Of a stretch of 8,241 bases of DNA, positions 1 to 6,020 are shown piece after piece (position 1 is the first letter of the stretch; every line of letters starts with the position of its first letter). Location of the stretch: NCBI GenBank assembly GCA_023411815.1, contig JAEYOJ010000053.1, positions 1 to 8,241 on the forward strand. The letters run 5' to 3'. The position numbers and the translations under genes were made by a program. The notes under the pieces are model-generated. The model was not told the origin of the DNA and did not search any database. It worked only from the letters and a program-made list of their open reading frames with translations. The DNA comes from Pseudomonadota bacterium (GTDB lineage: Bacteria; Desulfobacterota; Desulfovibrionia; Desulfovibrionales; Desulfovibrionaceae).

Positions 1-1028
1 AAGAGTTCTTCGCTCTCCCTGTGTTCCTTGATCTCCTTCTGGAGGGACGCGTTGGCCTGGGCGAGTTCGCCTGTCCGGCGGGCTACGGTCTCCTCCAGTC
101 CGTCGTGTGCGGCCTGGAGCATGGCGCGCGTACGGCGCTGTTCCTCTATGATGGCGGAGAGGAACAAAAGCGGCAGAAACACGCAGACGATATAGATTTG
201 CAGACCGAAGACGTTCTGTGCCGGATATGGCGCATTGAAAGGCCCGGAGCCGTCCACCGCGAAATAGATGGCCAGGATGGAAACGAGCGCCGTAGCCGTG
301 GAGGTACCCCAGACGCCCATGCGCAGGGCGATCCACAGCAGGACAGGCAAGGGCAGGAACAGGAAGGGAACGCCCCCGATTCCTTCGCCGCCCGGACCGT
401 CGAAGGCGAGCCAGGACACGGACGCGAGCAGAGTCATGGTCAAGGCGAACTCGGCCGCGCGGGCGGGCGTCAGCGTGCGTTCGCTCCCGGCCAAGCCGAT
501 CCAGGACAGGAGCGCCGGTGTGACGATCAGTTGCGCCAGGGCGTCGCCCATGAAGAAGCGCGCCCAGTTGGTCTGGAACGTACCGCCCAGGCCGAGCGTC
601 GCCGTGGCGGCCCCCAGCGGTGATGCGACCAGCGGAGCCACGGCGACCGCGCACAGTATGTACAGGGCGACGTAGCGCTGGTTCTCGAAACGGAAGGGCA
701 GGCTGGTGAACCGGCGCAGCAGCAGCGCGGCGGTGAGGACCTCTACGATGTTGGCCAGGGCGAATCCGAGCGCGGTGGCCGGTCCGATCCCGGCCAGGGC
801 GTCCGTGGCCATCTCCGCCGGGAGCACGACGGCCAGGTAGGGCCACCAGTCGCGAGGCTTGGTAAGGAGCAGGGCGGTGAGGACCACGGCGTTGGGCGGC
901 CAGAAGGTCGCGATGTGGTCGGGCTGGAAGCTCAGGGCGGTGCCGAGCAGGCCGCCCAGAAAGTAGCCGACTCCAACGAGCAGGGCCGAGAACACGGTCT
1001 TGCGGCGCAGTGTCTGCATATTTGGCAT
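1..1028 (-). CDS. MASE1-domain membrane sensor protein, N-terminal part (runs off left edge)
   Basis: An open frame on the minus strand gives 342 residues and is still open at the window edge. Residues about 10-292 are very hydrophobic and hold roughly eight membrane segments. Two stretches are typical of MASE1 sensory domains: FWPPNAVVLTALLL at 42-55, and MGDALAQLIVTPALLSW beginning at 160. From about residue 295 the protein turns into a charged coiled coil (EEQRRTRAML, then LEETVARRTGELAQANASL, ending EIKEHRESEEL). In this family such a linker leads into PAS, histidine kinase, GGDEF or similar output modules, which lie outside the window. The protein is therefore an inner-membrane signal transducer of unknown ligand and output. 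Two in-frame ATGs, at 1028 and 1019, are possible starts; neither has a good Shine-Dalgarno. The gene is divergent from the hydrogenase protease. MASE1 assignment is fairly secure; kinase versus cyclase cannot be decided. Confidence 0.85.
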   Translation of the reverse strand, partial: MPNMQTLRRKTVFSALLVGVGYFLGGLLGTALSFQPDHIATFWPPNAVVLTALLLTKPRDWWPYLAVVLPAEMATDALAGIGPATALGFALANIVEVLTAALLLRRFTSLPFRFENQRYVALYILCAVAVAPLVASPLGAATATLGLGGTFQTNWARFFMGDALAQLIVTPALLSWIGLAGSERTLTPARAAEFALTMTLLASVSWLAFDGPGGEGIGGVPFLFLPLPVLLWIALRMGVWGTSTATALVSILAIYFAVDGSGPFNAPYPAQNVFGLQIYIVCVFLPLLFLSAIIEEQRRTRAMLQAAHDGLEETVARRTGELAQANASLQKEIKEHRESEEL

Positions 1029-1064
1029 GAAAGCGGCATGGCGCCGCACGTCAGAGATTATTCG

Positions 1065-1079
1065 ATTAGCAAACCTAAT
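1065..1079. repeat. Short dyad, candidate operator (ATTAG-N5-CTAAT)
   Basis: ATTAG at 1065-1069 and CTAAT at 1075-1079 form a perfect 5-base inverted repeat around CAAAC. It lies directly upstream of the possible -10 box of the sensor gene, a position suited to an operator. The arms are short and such a dyad can arise by chance, so a regulatory role is only a suggestion. Confidence 0.25.
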
Positions 1080-1201
1080 GCACGGCGCATGGCTTGGCTA
1101 GAAGAAAAATGACGACCTGTGTGTCGTTATCGTTACAGGCGGCTGGCTTCCGCGCTCGGCGGATTCGGCTCCGGCGGATGGTTAGGGGCTTCCATTAGGA
1201 T

Positions 1202-1217
1202 TGGACTCCCCTTGGCA
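1202..1217 (+). promoter_or_regulatory. Candidate sigma-54 (-24/-12) promoter for the hydrogenase protease gene
   Basis: The sequence TGGACTCCCCTTGGCA has GG at 1203-1204 and GC at 1215-1216, exactly ten bases apart, as in the sigma-54 consensus TGGCAC-N5-TTGC. The -24 half matches TGG only, and the -12 half reads TGGCA instead of TTGCA. Transcription would begin near 1227, leaving a leader of about 55 bases that contains the hairpin at 1244-1257. Spacing and place fit; base matches are moderate. No enhancer site for an activator was identified. Confidence 0.35.
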
Positions 1218-1243
1218 AATGCCGTAGAAGGTGTGGGTTCAGC

Positions 1244-1257
1244 GCCCCCGAGGGGGC
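1244..1257 (+). other. GC hairpin in the protease leader
   Basis: GCCCCC at 1244-1249 and GGGGGC at 1252-1257 are perfect complements; because a two-base loop is too tight, the likely fold is CCCC/GGGG with a CGAG loop. It ends about 11 bases before the Shine-Dalgarno GGGAG of the following gene and is followed by CATTTT. It could weaken translation or be a poor terminator for transcripts from further upstream. No function is shown. Confidence 0.3.
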
Positions 1258-1282
1258 CATTTTCCTATGGGAGACGCCGGAT

Positions 1283-1786
1283 ATGGATTGGTCCAAGATG
1301 TTCACCTCGCGGGTGGTTGTCTTCGGTTGCGGCAACACCCTGATCGGCGACGACGCGGCCGGGCCGCGCGTCATCGAGCTCCTGGAACAGGATACGGACC
1401 TCGGGGAAGACGTGGCCCTGCTCGATGCGGGCACGACCATACGCTCGATGCTCTTCGATCTCATCAACATTGACCCCAAGCCTCAACGGATTATCATTGT
1501 CGACGCCACCACGGCCCACGGCCGCCAGCCCGGGGAGATCTTCGAGATCGACGTGGATCACATGGATCCCAAGAAGATCAATGACTTCTCCCTGCACATG
1601 TTCCCCACCGTGAACCTGCTCAAGGAGCTCACGCTGAACACGGACATCGAGGTGAAGATCGTGGTGGTCCAGACCGGCTATATCCCCGAAGTCTTCGACG
1701 AGCGCATGAGCCCCGAGGTGAGCGCGGCCATCCCGCGCATCGCGTCGCGGGTCAAGGAGCTGTGCCTGGAGCAGGCCAAAAGCTAA
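1283..1786 (+). CDS. NiFe-hydrogenase maturation protease (peptidase family M52, HybD/FrhD-like)
   Basis: This 167-residue protein matches the family that removes the C-terminal peptide of the NiFe-hydrogenase large subunit once nickel has been inserted, in the cytoplasm. The N-terminal fold begins at about residue 10 with GCGNTLIGDDAAG (15-27). By alignment with E. coli HybD, Asp24, Asp74 (IIIVDATT) and His105 (FSLHM) take the places of the nickel-binding Glu16, Asp62 and His93; Asp for Glu at the first site is common in the family. LDAGT at 47-51 is also conserved. Length is normal (about 150-170). The FSLHM block and the tail (TGYIPEVFDERMSPEV) recall the F420-hydrogenase FrhD branch, but I cannot name a partner. 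ATG 1283 is preceded by GGGAG at 1269-1273, nine bases away. No hydrogenase subunit is in the window; lepA follows after 31 bases, suggesting co-transcription. Confidence 0.9.
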   Translation: MDWSKMFTSRVVVFGCGNTLIGDDAAGPRVIELLEQDTDLGEDVALLDAGTTIRSMLFDLINIDPKPQRIIIVDATTAHGRQPGEIFEIDVDHMDPKKINDFSLHMFPTVNLLKELTLNTDIEVKIVVVQTGYIPEVFDERMSPEVSAAIPRIASRVKELCLEQAKS

Positions 1787-1817
1787 AAGTCCCGCCCGAT
1801 CTCCGGGTGCGAGGCAT

Positions 1818-3614
1818 ATGAAGAACATTCGCAATTTCAGCATCATCGCGCATATCGACCACGGCAAGTCCACGCTGGCCGACCGCATCCTGGACATCAC
1901 CGGCCTGGTCAGCGCGCGCGAGCGGCGCGAGCAGTTCCTGGACAAGCTCGAGCTGGAGCGCGAGCGCGGCATCACCATCAAGGCCCAGTCCGTGCGCATC
2001 CCCTACAAGGCCGCGGACGGCAAGGACTACATCCTCAACCTCATCGACACTCCCGGCCACGTGGACTTCAGCTACGAGGTCTCGCGCAGCCTGTCCGCCT
2101 GCGAGGGCGCGCTGCTCGTGGTGGACGCCACCCAGGGCGTGGAAGCCCAGACCCTGGCCAACGTCTACCTGGCCCTGGACCACAACCTGGAGATCATCCC
2201 GGTCCTGAACAAGATCGACCTGCCCAGCTCGGACGTGCCGCGCATCAAGCAGGAGATCGAGGAGATCATCGGGCTGGACTGCAACAACGCCCTGGAGGTC
2301 AGCGCCAAGACCGGCCAGAACGTCGAGCAGGTCCTGGAGCGTATCGTGGAACTGGTGCCGCCGCCCAAGGGCGACGACAACGCTCCGCTCAAGGCGCTCA
2401 TCTTCGATTCCTGGTACGACTCCTACCAGGGCGTGGTCGTGCTCTTCCGCATCCTGGAGGGTTCCATCCGCCAGGGGCAGAAGGTCATGATGTTCTCCAA
2501 CAAGCGTTCCTTCGAGGTGCAGAGCCTGGGCGTGTTCTCGCCCGAGGCCGTGGCCGTCAAGAACCTGGGCGCGGGCGAGGTGGGTTTCATGACCGCCTCC
2601 ATCAAGGAGCTGACCGACGCGCGCGTGGGCGACACCATCACCACGCCGGACAAGCCCACGCCCGAGCCCTTCCCTGGCTTCAAGAAGATCAAGCCCATGG
2701 TCTTCTGCGGCCTGTACCCGACCGAGCCGGCCGAGTACGAGCTGCTCAAGGCGGCCCTGGAAAAACTCCAGCTCAACGACGCGGCCTTCACCTTCGAGCC
2801 CGAGACCTCCCAGGCCCTGGGTTTCGGCTTCCGCTGCGGCTTCCTGGGGCTTCTGCACATGGAGATCATCCAGGAGCGCCTGGAGCGGGAGTTCGAGGCC
2901 AGCCTCATCGCCACGGCACCCTCGGTGGTCTACAAGCTCGAAACGGTCAAGGGCGAGGAGCTTTACATCGACAACCCGAGCAAGCTTCCCGACCCGACCA
3001 AGATCAAGACCTTCTACGAGCCCTACGTGCGCATGGAGATCCATGTGCCGGGCGACTACGTGGGCGGCGTGTTCAAACTCTGCGAGGAGAAGCGCGGCAT
3101 CCAGAAGGACATGAGATACCTGTCCACCAACAGGGTCATCATCACCTACGAGCTGCCCTTCGCCGAGATCGTCTTCGACTTCTTCGACAAGCTCAAGTCG
3201 CTGACGCGCGGCTACGCCTCCATGGACTACGAGGTCATCGACTACCGGCCCTCGGACATGGTCAAGCTGGACATCCTCATCAACAGCGACCCGGTTGACG
3301 CCATGTCCACCATCGTACACAGAGAGAACTCCGCCCGCATCGGACGGCAGCTGGCCCTGCGCCTCAAGCGCGCCATCCCGCGCCAGCTGTTCGAGATCGT
3401 CATCCAGGCGGCCATCGGCAACAAGATCATTGCCAGGGAACGCAACGCGCCCATGCGCAAGAACGTCACCGCCAAGTGCTACGGCGGCGACATAAGCCGC
3501 AAGCGCAAACTCCTGGAGAAGCAGAAGGAAGGCAAGCGACGCATGAAGAAGATGGGGAACGTGGAAATTCCCCAGGAAGCGTTCCTTGCCGCCCTGAAGG
3601 CCGACGAGGAGTAA
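1818..3614 (+). CDS. lepA: Elongation factor 4 (LepA), ribosome-associated GTPase
   Basis: The 598-residue product is full length (E. coli LepA has 599) and collinear with that protein throughout. It is a translational GTPase that binds the ribosome and has been linked to back-translocation, initiation and ribosome assembly. The GTPase domain shows the P-loop AHIDHGKST (11-19), switch I with RERGITIK (48-55), DTPGH (77-81, including the catalytic His81), NKID (131-134) and SAK (162-164). Beta-barrel domain II, the EF-G-like domains III and V and the LepA-specific C-terminal domain follow; the signatures FGFRCGFLGLLHMEIIQERL, KCYGGDISRK and IPQEAFLA are all present. EF-G domain IV is absent, as expected for LepA. 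A GAGG at 1811-1814 is only three bases from ATG 1818, a short spacing, but the conserved N-terminus MKNIRNFSIIAHIDHG fixes the start. lepB follows after 65 bases, as in many bacteria. Confidence 0.98.
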   Translation: MKNIRNFSIIAHIDHGKSTLADRILDITGLVSARERREQFLDKLELERERGITIKAQSVRIPYKAADGKDYILNLIDTPGHVDFSYEVSRSLSACEGALLVVDATQGVEAQTLANVYLALDHNLEIIPVLNKIDLPSSDVPRIKQEIEEIIGLDCNNALEVSAKTGQNVEQVLERIVELVPPPKGDDNAPLKALIFDSWYDSYQGVVVLFRILEGSIRQGQKVMMFSNKRSFEVQSLGVFSPEAVAVKNLGAGEVGFMTASIKELTDARVGDTITTPDKPTPEPFPGFKKIKPMVFCGLYPTEPAEYELLKAALEKLQLNDAAFTFEPETSQALGFGFRCGFLGLLHMEIIQERLEREFEASLIATAPSVVYKLETVKGEELYIDNPSKLPDPTKIKTFYEPYVRMEIHVPGDYVGGVFKLCEEKRGIQKDMRYLSTNRVIITYELPFAEIVFDFFDKLKSLTRGYASMDYEVIDYRPSDMVKLDILINSDPVDAMSTIVHRENSARIGRQLALRLKRAIPRQLFEIVIQAAIGNKIIARERNAPMRKNVTAKCYGGDISRKRKLLEKQKEGKRRMKKMGNVEIPQEAFLAALKADEE

Positions 3615-3667
3615 CCCCCCATTCGCGCGTCGCTCCCATCGGCAGCGCGTCGCGCCGCACAAGCGAG

Positions 3668-3673
3668 AAAGGA
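3668..3673 (+). promoter_or_regulatory. Ribosome binding site that fixes the lepB start
   Basis: AAAGGA lies six bases before ATG 3680. The reading frame stays open upstream into the 3' end of lepA, but only this ATG has a good Shine-Dalgarno and gives a normal signal peptidase N-terminus. Confidence 0.75.
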
Positions 3674-3679
3674 CAACCA

Positions 3680-4279
3680 ATGAATCCCAGAGCCAAGGTT
3701 TTCAAGGAATACGTCGAAGCGCTCATCATCGCCCTGATACTGGCCTTCTTCATCCGCACCTTCGTCGTGCAGGCCTTCAAAATCCCATCGGGCTCCATGC
3801 TCGACACCCTGCTCATCGGCGACCACCTGCTGGTCAACAAGTTCAAGTACGGCGTGCGCCTGCCCTTCACTGACATGACCGTCCTGCCTCTGTCCGATCC
3901 CAAGTTCCAGGACATCATCGTCTTCGAGTACCCGCAGGACCCGTCCAAGGACTTCATCAAGCGCGTCATCGGCCTGCCCGGCGACACCATCGAGATCCGC
4001 GACAAGGTCGTCTACCGCAACGGCCAGAAGCTCGACGAGCCCTACGTGCAGCACACGGACCCGCGCTCGCTGCCCGGCCCGCGCGACAACATGCCGGAGA
4101 TCACCGTGCCCGTCGGCAAGTACTTCGTCATGGGCGACAACCGCGACGAGTCCCTGGACTCCCGCTTCTGGGGCACTGTGGACCGCGGAGCCATCCTGGG
4201 CAAGGCCTGGGTCATCTACTGGTCCTGGGGCGGCATGAGCGACATCCGCTGGGGCCGCATCGGCAACGGCGTGAACTAG
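3680..4279 (+). CDS. lepB: Signal peptidase I (S26 family, type I leader peptidase)
   Basis: This 199-residue enzyme cuts signal peptides from exported proteins at the outer face of the cytoplasmic membrane, using a Ser/Lys dyad. A single hydrophobic segment at about residues 12-33 anchors it. Box B is IPSGSM (35-40) with Ser39 as the nucleophile. Box D is DFIKRVIGLPGD (91-102) with Lys94 as the general base. Box E is GDNRDESLDSRFWG (152-165). It has one transmembrane segment and a short catalytic domain, unlike E. coli LepB (324 residues, two segments), and resembles the compact enzymes of gram-positives and many deltaproteobacteria. Pairing with lepA is the classic lep arrangement. The 65-base gap holds a 9-base direct repeat (GCGCGTCGC at 3625-3633 and 3645-3653) but no terminator. 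An intrinsic terminator follows 26 bases after the stop, so lepB probably ends the transcription unit. Confidence 0.97.
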   Translation: MNPRAKVFKEYVEALIIALILAFFIRTFVVQAFKIPSGSMLDTLLIGDHLLVNKFKYGVRLPFTDMTVLPLSDPKFQDIIVFEYPQDPSKDFIKRVIGLPGDTIEIRDKVVYRNGQKLDEPYVQHTDPRSLPGPRDNMPEITVPVGKYFVMGDNRDESLDSRFWGTVDRGAILGKAWVIYWSWGGMSDIRWGRIGNGVN

Positions 4280-4304
4280 CCGAAGCCGGGAAGACTGAAT
4301 TGAA

Positions 4305-4334
4305 GAGGCCGCCGCAAGGCGGCCTTTTTGTTTT
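4305..4334 (+). terminator. Rho-independent terminator after lepB
   Basis: GGCCGCC (4307-4313) and GGCGGCC (4318-4324) pair perfectly around the tetraloop GCAA. The stem is followed by TTTTTGTTTT (4325-4334), a textbook U-tract. It closes the protease-lepA-lepB group and isolates moeA. Confidence 0.93.
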
Positions 4335-4487
4335 CAAACGAGGCCATCTCGCACTTGAGTTCGAGTGGTTTCCGAAATCTACGCTAACCAAGCCAATCCT
4401 CTAGACCCTCCCCGCCGAGTATCGTATCTCATTGGTCCTGTAGACACGCCTCAAGATTCTACGAACCCGCAGCCAAGGCGGACCCGC
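4335..4487 (+). promoter_or_regulatory. Promoter and leader region of moeA
   Basis: These 153 bases between the terminator and the moeA start are visibly lower in GC than the flanking genes, as expected for a promoter. A possible -35 is TTGAGT (4355-4360) with TACGCT (4380-4385) as a poor -10 at 19 bases; neither is convincing. I see no molybdenum-cofactor riboswitch-like structure, though I cannot fold the sequence here. Confidence 0.3.
4475..4478 (+). promoter_or_regulatory. Ribosome binding site that fixes the moeA start
   Basis: AAGG lies nine bases before ATG 4488. The frame is open further upstream to a GTG at 4365, but the extra 41 residues it would add match no MoeA N-terminus, lie in low-GC leader DNA and lack a ribosome binding site. 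Confidence 0.6.
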
Positions 4488-5729
4488 ATGCCCCACGGAT
4501 TTTTCGAAGTCATCTCTACGGCCCGCTTTCGGGAGATACTGGCCTCCTTCCCCGCCCTCGCCGCCGAGCGCGTCGGACTCGCGGCGGCCCACGGCCGCAT
4601 ATTGGCCGAGGACGTCGCGGCGCGCGAGGACCTGCCCCCGGCGCACCGCTCGTCCATGGACGGCTACGCCGTGCGCGCGGCCGACACCTTCGGCGCGTCC
4701 GAGGGCAACCCGGCCTACCTGGAGAGCGCCGGAACCGTGCGCATCGACGCCGCGCCCGACTTCGCCATCCAGCCGGGCGAATGCGCGGCCATCACCACCG
4801 GCGGCATCCTGCCCGAGGGCGCCGACGCCGTGGTCATGGTCGAGCACACCCAGGAGCTGGGCGGCGGGACCATCGAGATACGCAAGTCACTGGCCCCGCA
4901 CGACAACGTCATGCTGCGCGGCGAGGACGCCAGGGCGGGCGAGACGGCCCTGGGGCGCGGCACGCGCCTGCGCGCCCAGGAGATCGGCTTCCTGGCCGCC
5001 CTGGGCATCGACTCTGTTTTGGTGCACCGCAGGCCGCGCGCGGCCGTGCTGTCCACGGGCGACGAGCTGGTGGATATCAGCGCCACGCCGCGCCTGGGTC
5101 AGGTGCGCGACGTGAACACCGTGGCCGTCTGCGCCCTGGCGGCCGAGGCCGGGGCCGAGCCCGTGGCCATGCAGCGTGTGCCCGACCGGCTGGACACGAT
5201 CGTGGAGGCCCTGCGGCGCGGCCTGGACGCATGCGACATGCTCTTCCTCTCGGGCGGCAGCTCCGTGGGCACGCGCGACCTGACCGTGGAGGCCATCGGC
5301 AAGCTCCCGGACAGCCGCGTGCTCGCGCACGGCGTGCAGGTCAGCCCGGGCAAGCCGACCATCTTGGCCAGCGTGGGCGGCAAGCCGGTCTGGGGCCTGC
5401 CCGGACAGGTCACCTCGGCCCAGGTGGTCATGCACGCCTTCGGCATGCCCTTCCTGCGCCACCTGGCCGGCGATGCGTCGGCCTTCGACCCCGCGCGCAG
5501 GCCCATGCGCCAGGCCGAGCTGGCCCGCAACGTGGCCTCCAAGGCCGGCCGCGAGGACTACCTGCGCGTGAGCCTGCAGCAGCGGCCCGGACAGCCGCCC
5601 CTGGCCCTGCCCAGGTTGGGCAAGTCCGGCCTGCTCAAGACCATGCTGCAGGCCGAAGGGCTCATCGTCATGGACGCCCGGCTGGAAGGCCTCAAGGCCG
5701 GCAGCCTGGTCGACGTCTGGCTGCTGTAA
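4488..5729 (+). CDS. moeA: Molybdopterin molybdenumtransferase (MoeA)
   Basis: The 413-residue product (E. coli MoeA has 411) inserts molybdate into adenylylated molybdopterin, the last general step of molybdenum cofactor synthesis, in the cytoplasm. The N-terminal MoeA domain covers about 8-170 and contains LPPAHRSSMDGYAVRA (49-64), with Asp58 equivalent to E. coli Asp59, and LRGEDARAG around Asp147. The MogA-like MPT-binding domain (about 180-320) shows STGDEL (189-194), LSGGSSVGTRD (254-264) and SPGKPT (286-291). The C-terminal beta domain ends with GLKAGSLVDVWLL. In anaerobes a MoeA may serve tungsten enzymes as well, and paralogues with different metal preference exist; the sequence alone does not tell which this is. 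No other cofactor gene is adjacent. The gene stands alone between the lepB terminator and a hairpin cluster. Confidence 0.96.
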   Translation: MPHGFFEVISTARFREILASFPALAAERVGLAAAHGRILAEDVAAREDLPPAHRSSMDGYAVRAADTFGASEGNPAYLESAGTVRIDAAPDFAIQPGECAAITTGGILPEGADAVVMVEHTQELGGGTIEIRKSLAPHDNVMLRGEDARAGETALGRGTRLRAQEIGFLAALGIDSVLVHRRPRAAVLSTGDELVDISATPRLGQVRDVNTVAVCALAAEAGAEPVAMQRVPDRLDTIVEALRRGLDACDMLFLSGGSSVGTRDLTVEAIGKLPDSRVLAHGVQVSPGKPTILASVGGKPVWGLPGQVTSAQVVMHAFGMPFLRHLAGDASAFDPARRPMRQAELARNVASKAGREDYLRVSLQQRPGQPPLALPRLGKSGLLKTMLQAEGLIVMDARLEGLKAGSLVDVWLL

Positions 5730-5741
5730 CGAAGCCAAGAG

Positions 5742-5800
5742 CTGGGAGAGGGCGCCGCCCTCTCCCAGACCCTCACCCGCCAGGGAGCGAGGCCCCCTGG
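5742..5800 (+). repeat. GC-rich double-hairpin element downstream of moeA
   Basis: The first hairpin is a perfect 12-base stem, CTGGGAGAGGGC (5742-5753) with GCCCTCTCCCAG (5757-5768). After 11 bases comes a second stem, CCAGGG (5780-5785) with CCCTGG (5795-5800). The two units share the pattern stem plus GACCC, reading CCCAGACCC and CCTGGACCCC. Tandem GC hairpins of this style occur between genes in Desulfovibrio-type genomes, from general familiarity, and may be a dispersed repeat. There is no U-tract, so it is not a standard intrinsic terminator, but it may end moeA transcription or protect the 3' end. Confidence 0.6.
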
Positions 5801-5830
5801 ACCCCGTGTATTGGCTCGCTCGAATTCTTG

Positions 5831-5866
5831 GATGGGCAGCCCGTACAGCATATGGCGGGCTGCATC
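5831..5866. repeat. Inverted repeat in the moeA / sugar dehydrogenase gap
   Basis: GCAGCCCG (5836-5843) and CGGGCTGC (5856-5863) are perfect 8-base complements around a 12-base loop. Outside them GAT (5831-5833) and ATC (5864-5866) can pair across a two-base bulge. No T-run follows on either strand. It could be an RNA structure, an operator or part of the same intergenic repeat as the hairpins just upstream. Confidence 0.45.
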
Positions 5867-5970
5867 GGGCCGAGTCCGCGCGAGACGTCATCTGCAGAGC
5901 CCCAGTCCTTCCGAAACAGGCGGCGAGCCTTACCGTGACGCCCGAAATAGCTTCCGTCCGGTCGTCTTCG

Positions 5971-5979
5971 TGCTATCCT
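5971..5979 (+). promoter_or_regulatory. Extended -10 promoter for the sugar dehydrogenase gene
   Basis: TGCTATCCT gives an extended -10 (TG, one base, TATCCT). The best upstream match to a -35 is TTCCGT at 5952-5957, which is weak but acceptable with an extended -10. Transcription would start near 5986, leaving a leader of about 35 bases. Confidence 0.4.
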
Positions 5980-6008
5980 GGGAACTCCCGCTCAACCGAC
6001 AACGGAGT

Positions 6009-6013
6009 AGGAG
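6009..6013 (+). promoter_or_regulatory. Ribosome binding site that fixes the sugar dehydrogenase start
   Basis: AGGAG lies seven bases before ATG 6021. The frame is open upstream to 5811, but only the 6021 start has this site and places a signal peptide at the N-terminus. Confidence 0.8.
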
Positions 6014-6020
6014 TTGCGCC

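Larger units (their letters stand above)
1029..1282. other. Divergent intergenic region, sensor / hydrogenase protease
   Basis: This 254-base gap separates the two divergent starts and is visibly less GC-rich on its left half. I see no convincing gene in it: short frames here lack a ribosome binding site and family resemblance. On the minus strand a possible -10 box (AATAAT, positions 1062-1057) lies about 30 bases ahead of the sensor start, with no good -35. On the plus strand there is a sigma-54-like element at 1202-1217 and a GC hairpin at 1244-1257. Two inverted copies of CATTAGGWTTG (1080-1070 minus, 1193-1203 plus) flank the middle. Confidence 0.6.

Noticed and set aside
21..675. Plus-strand frames of 200 and 135 codons at the left end
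   Set aside because: They are antisense to the MASE1 sensor, whose minus-strand translation shows membrane segments and family motifs. The plus frames are Arg/Gly/Gln-rich with no motif.
3476..3679. In-frame upstream extension of lepB into lepA
   Set aside because: It would add 68 residues that match no signal peptidase, overlap lepA, and ignore the good ribosome binding site before ATG 3680.
1752..3680. A 642-codon open frame on the minus strand opposite lepA
   Set aside because: It mirrors lepA almost exactly. The translation is rich in Leu, Val, Asp, Gly and His as expected from the complement of a high-GC gene with strong third-position bias. It has no recognisable domain, whereas lepA is beyond doubt.
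4365..4487. GTG start giving moeA 41 extra residues
   Set aside because: The added residues resemble no MoeA N-terminus, the DNA looks like promoter/leader, and AAGG precedes ATG 4488.
4781..5938. A 385-codon plus-strand frame inside and beyond moeA
   Set aside because: It is an Arg/Gly/Ala/Pro-rich shadow frame of moeA running into the hairpin gap, without a ribosome binding site or family resemblance.
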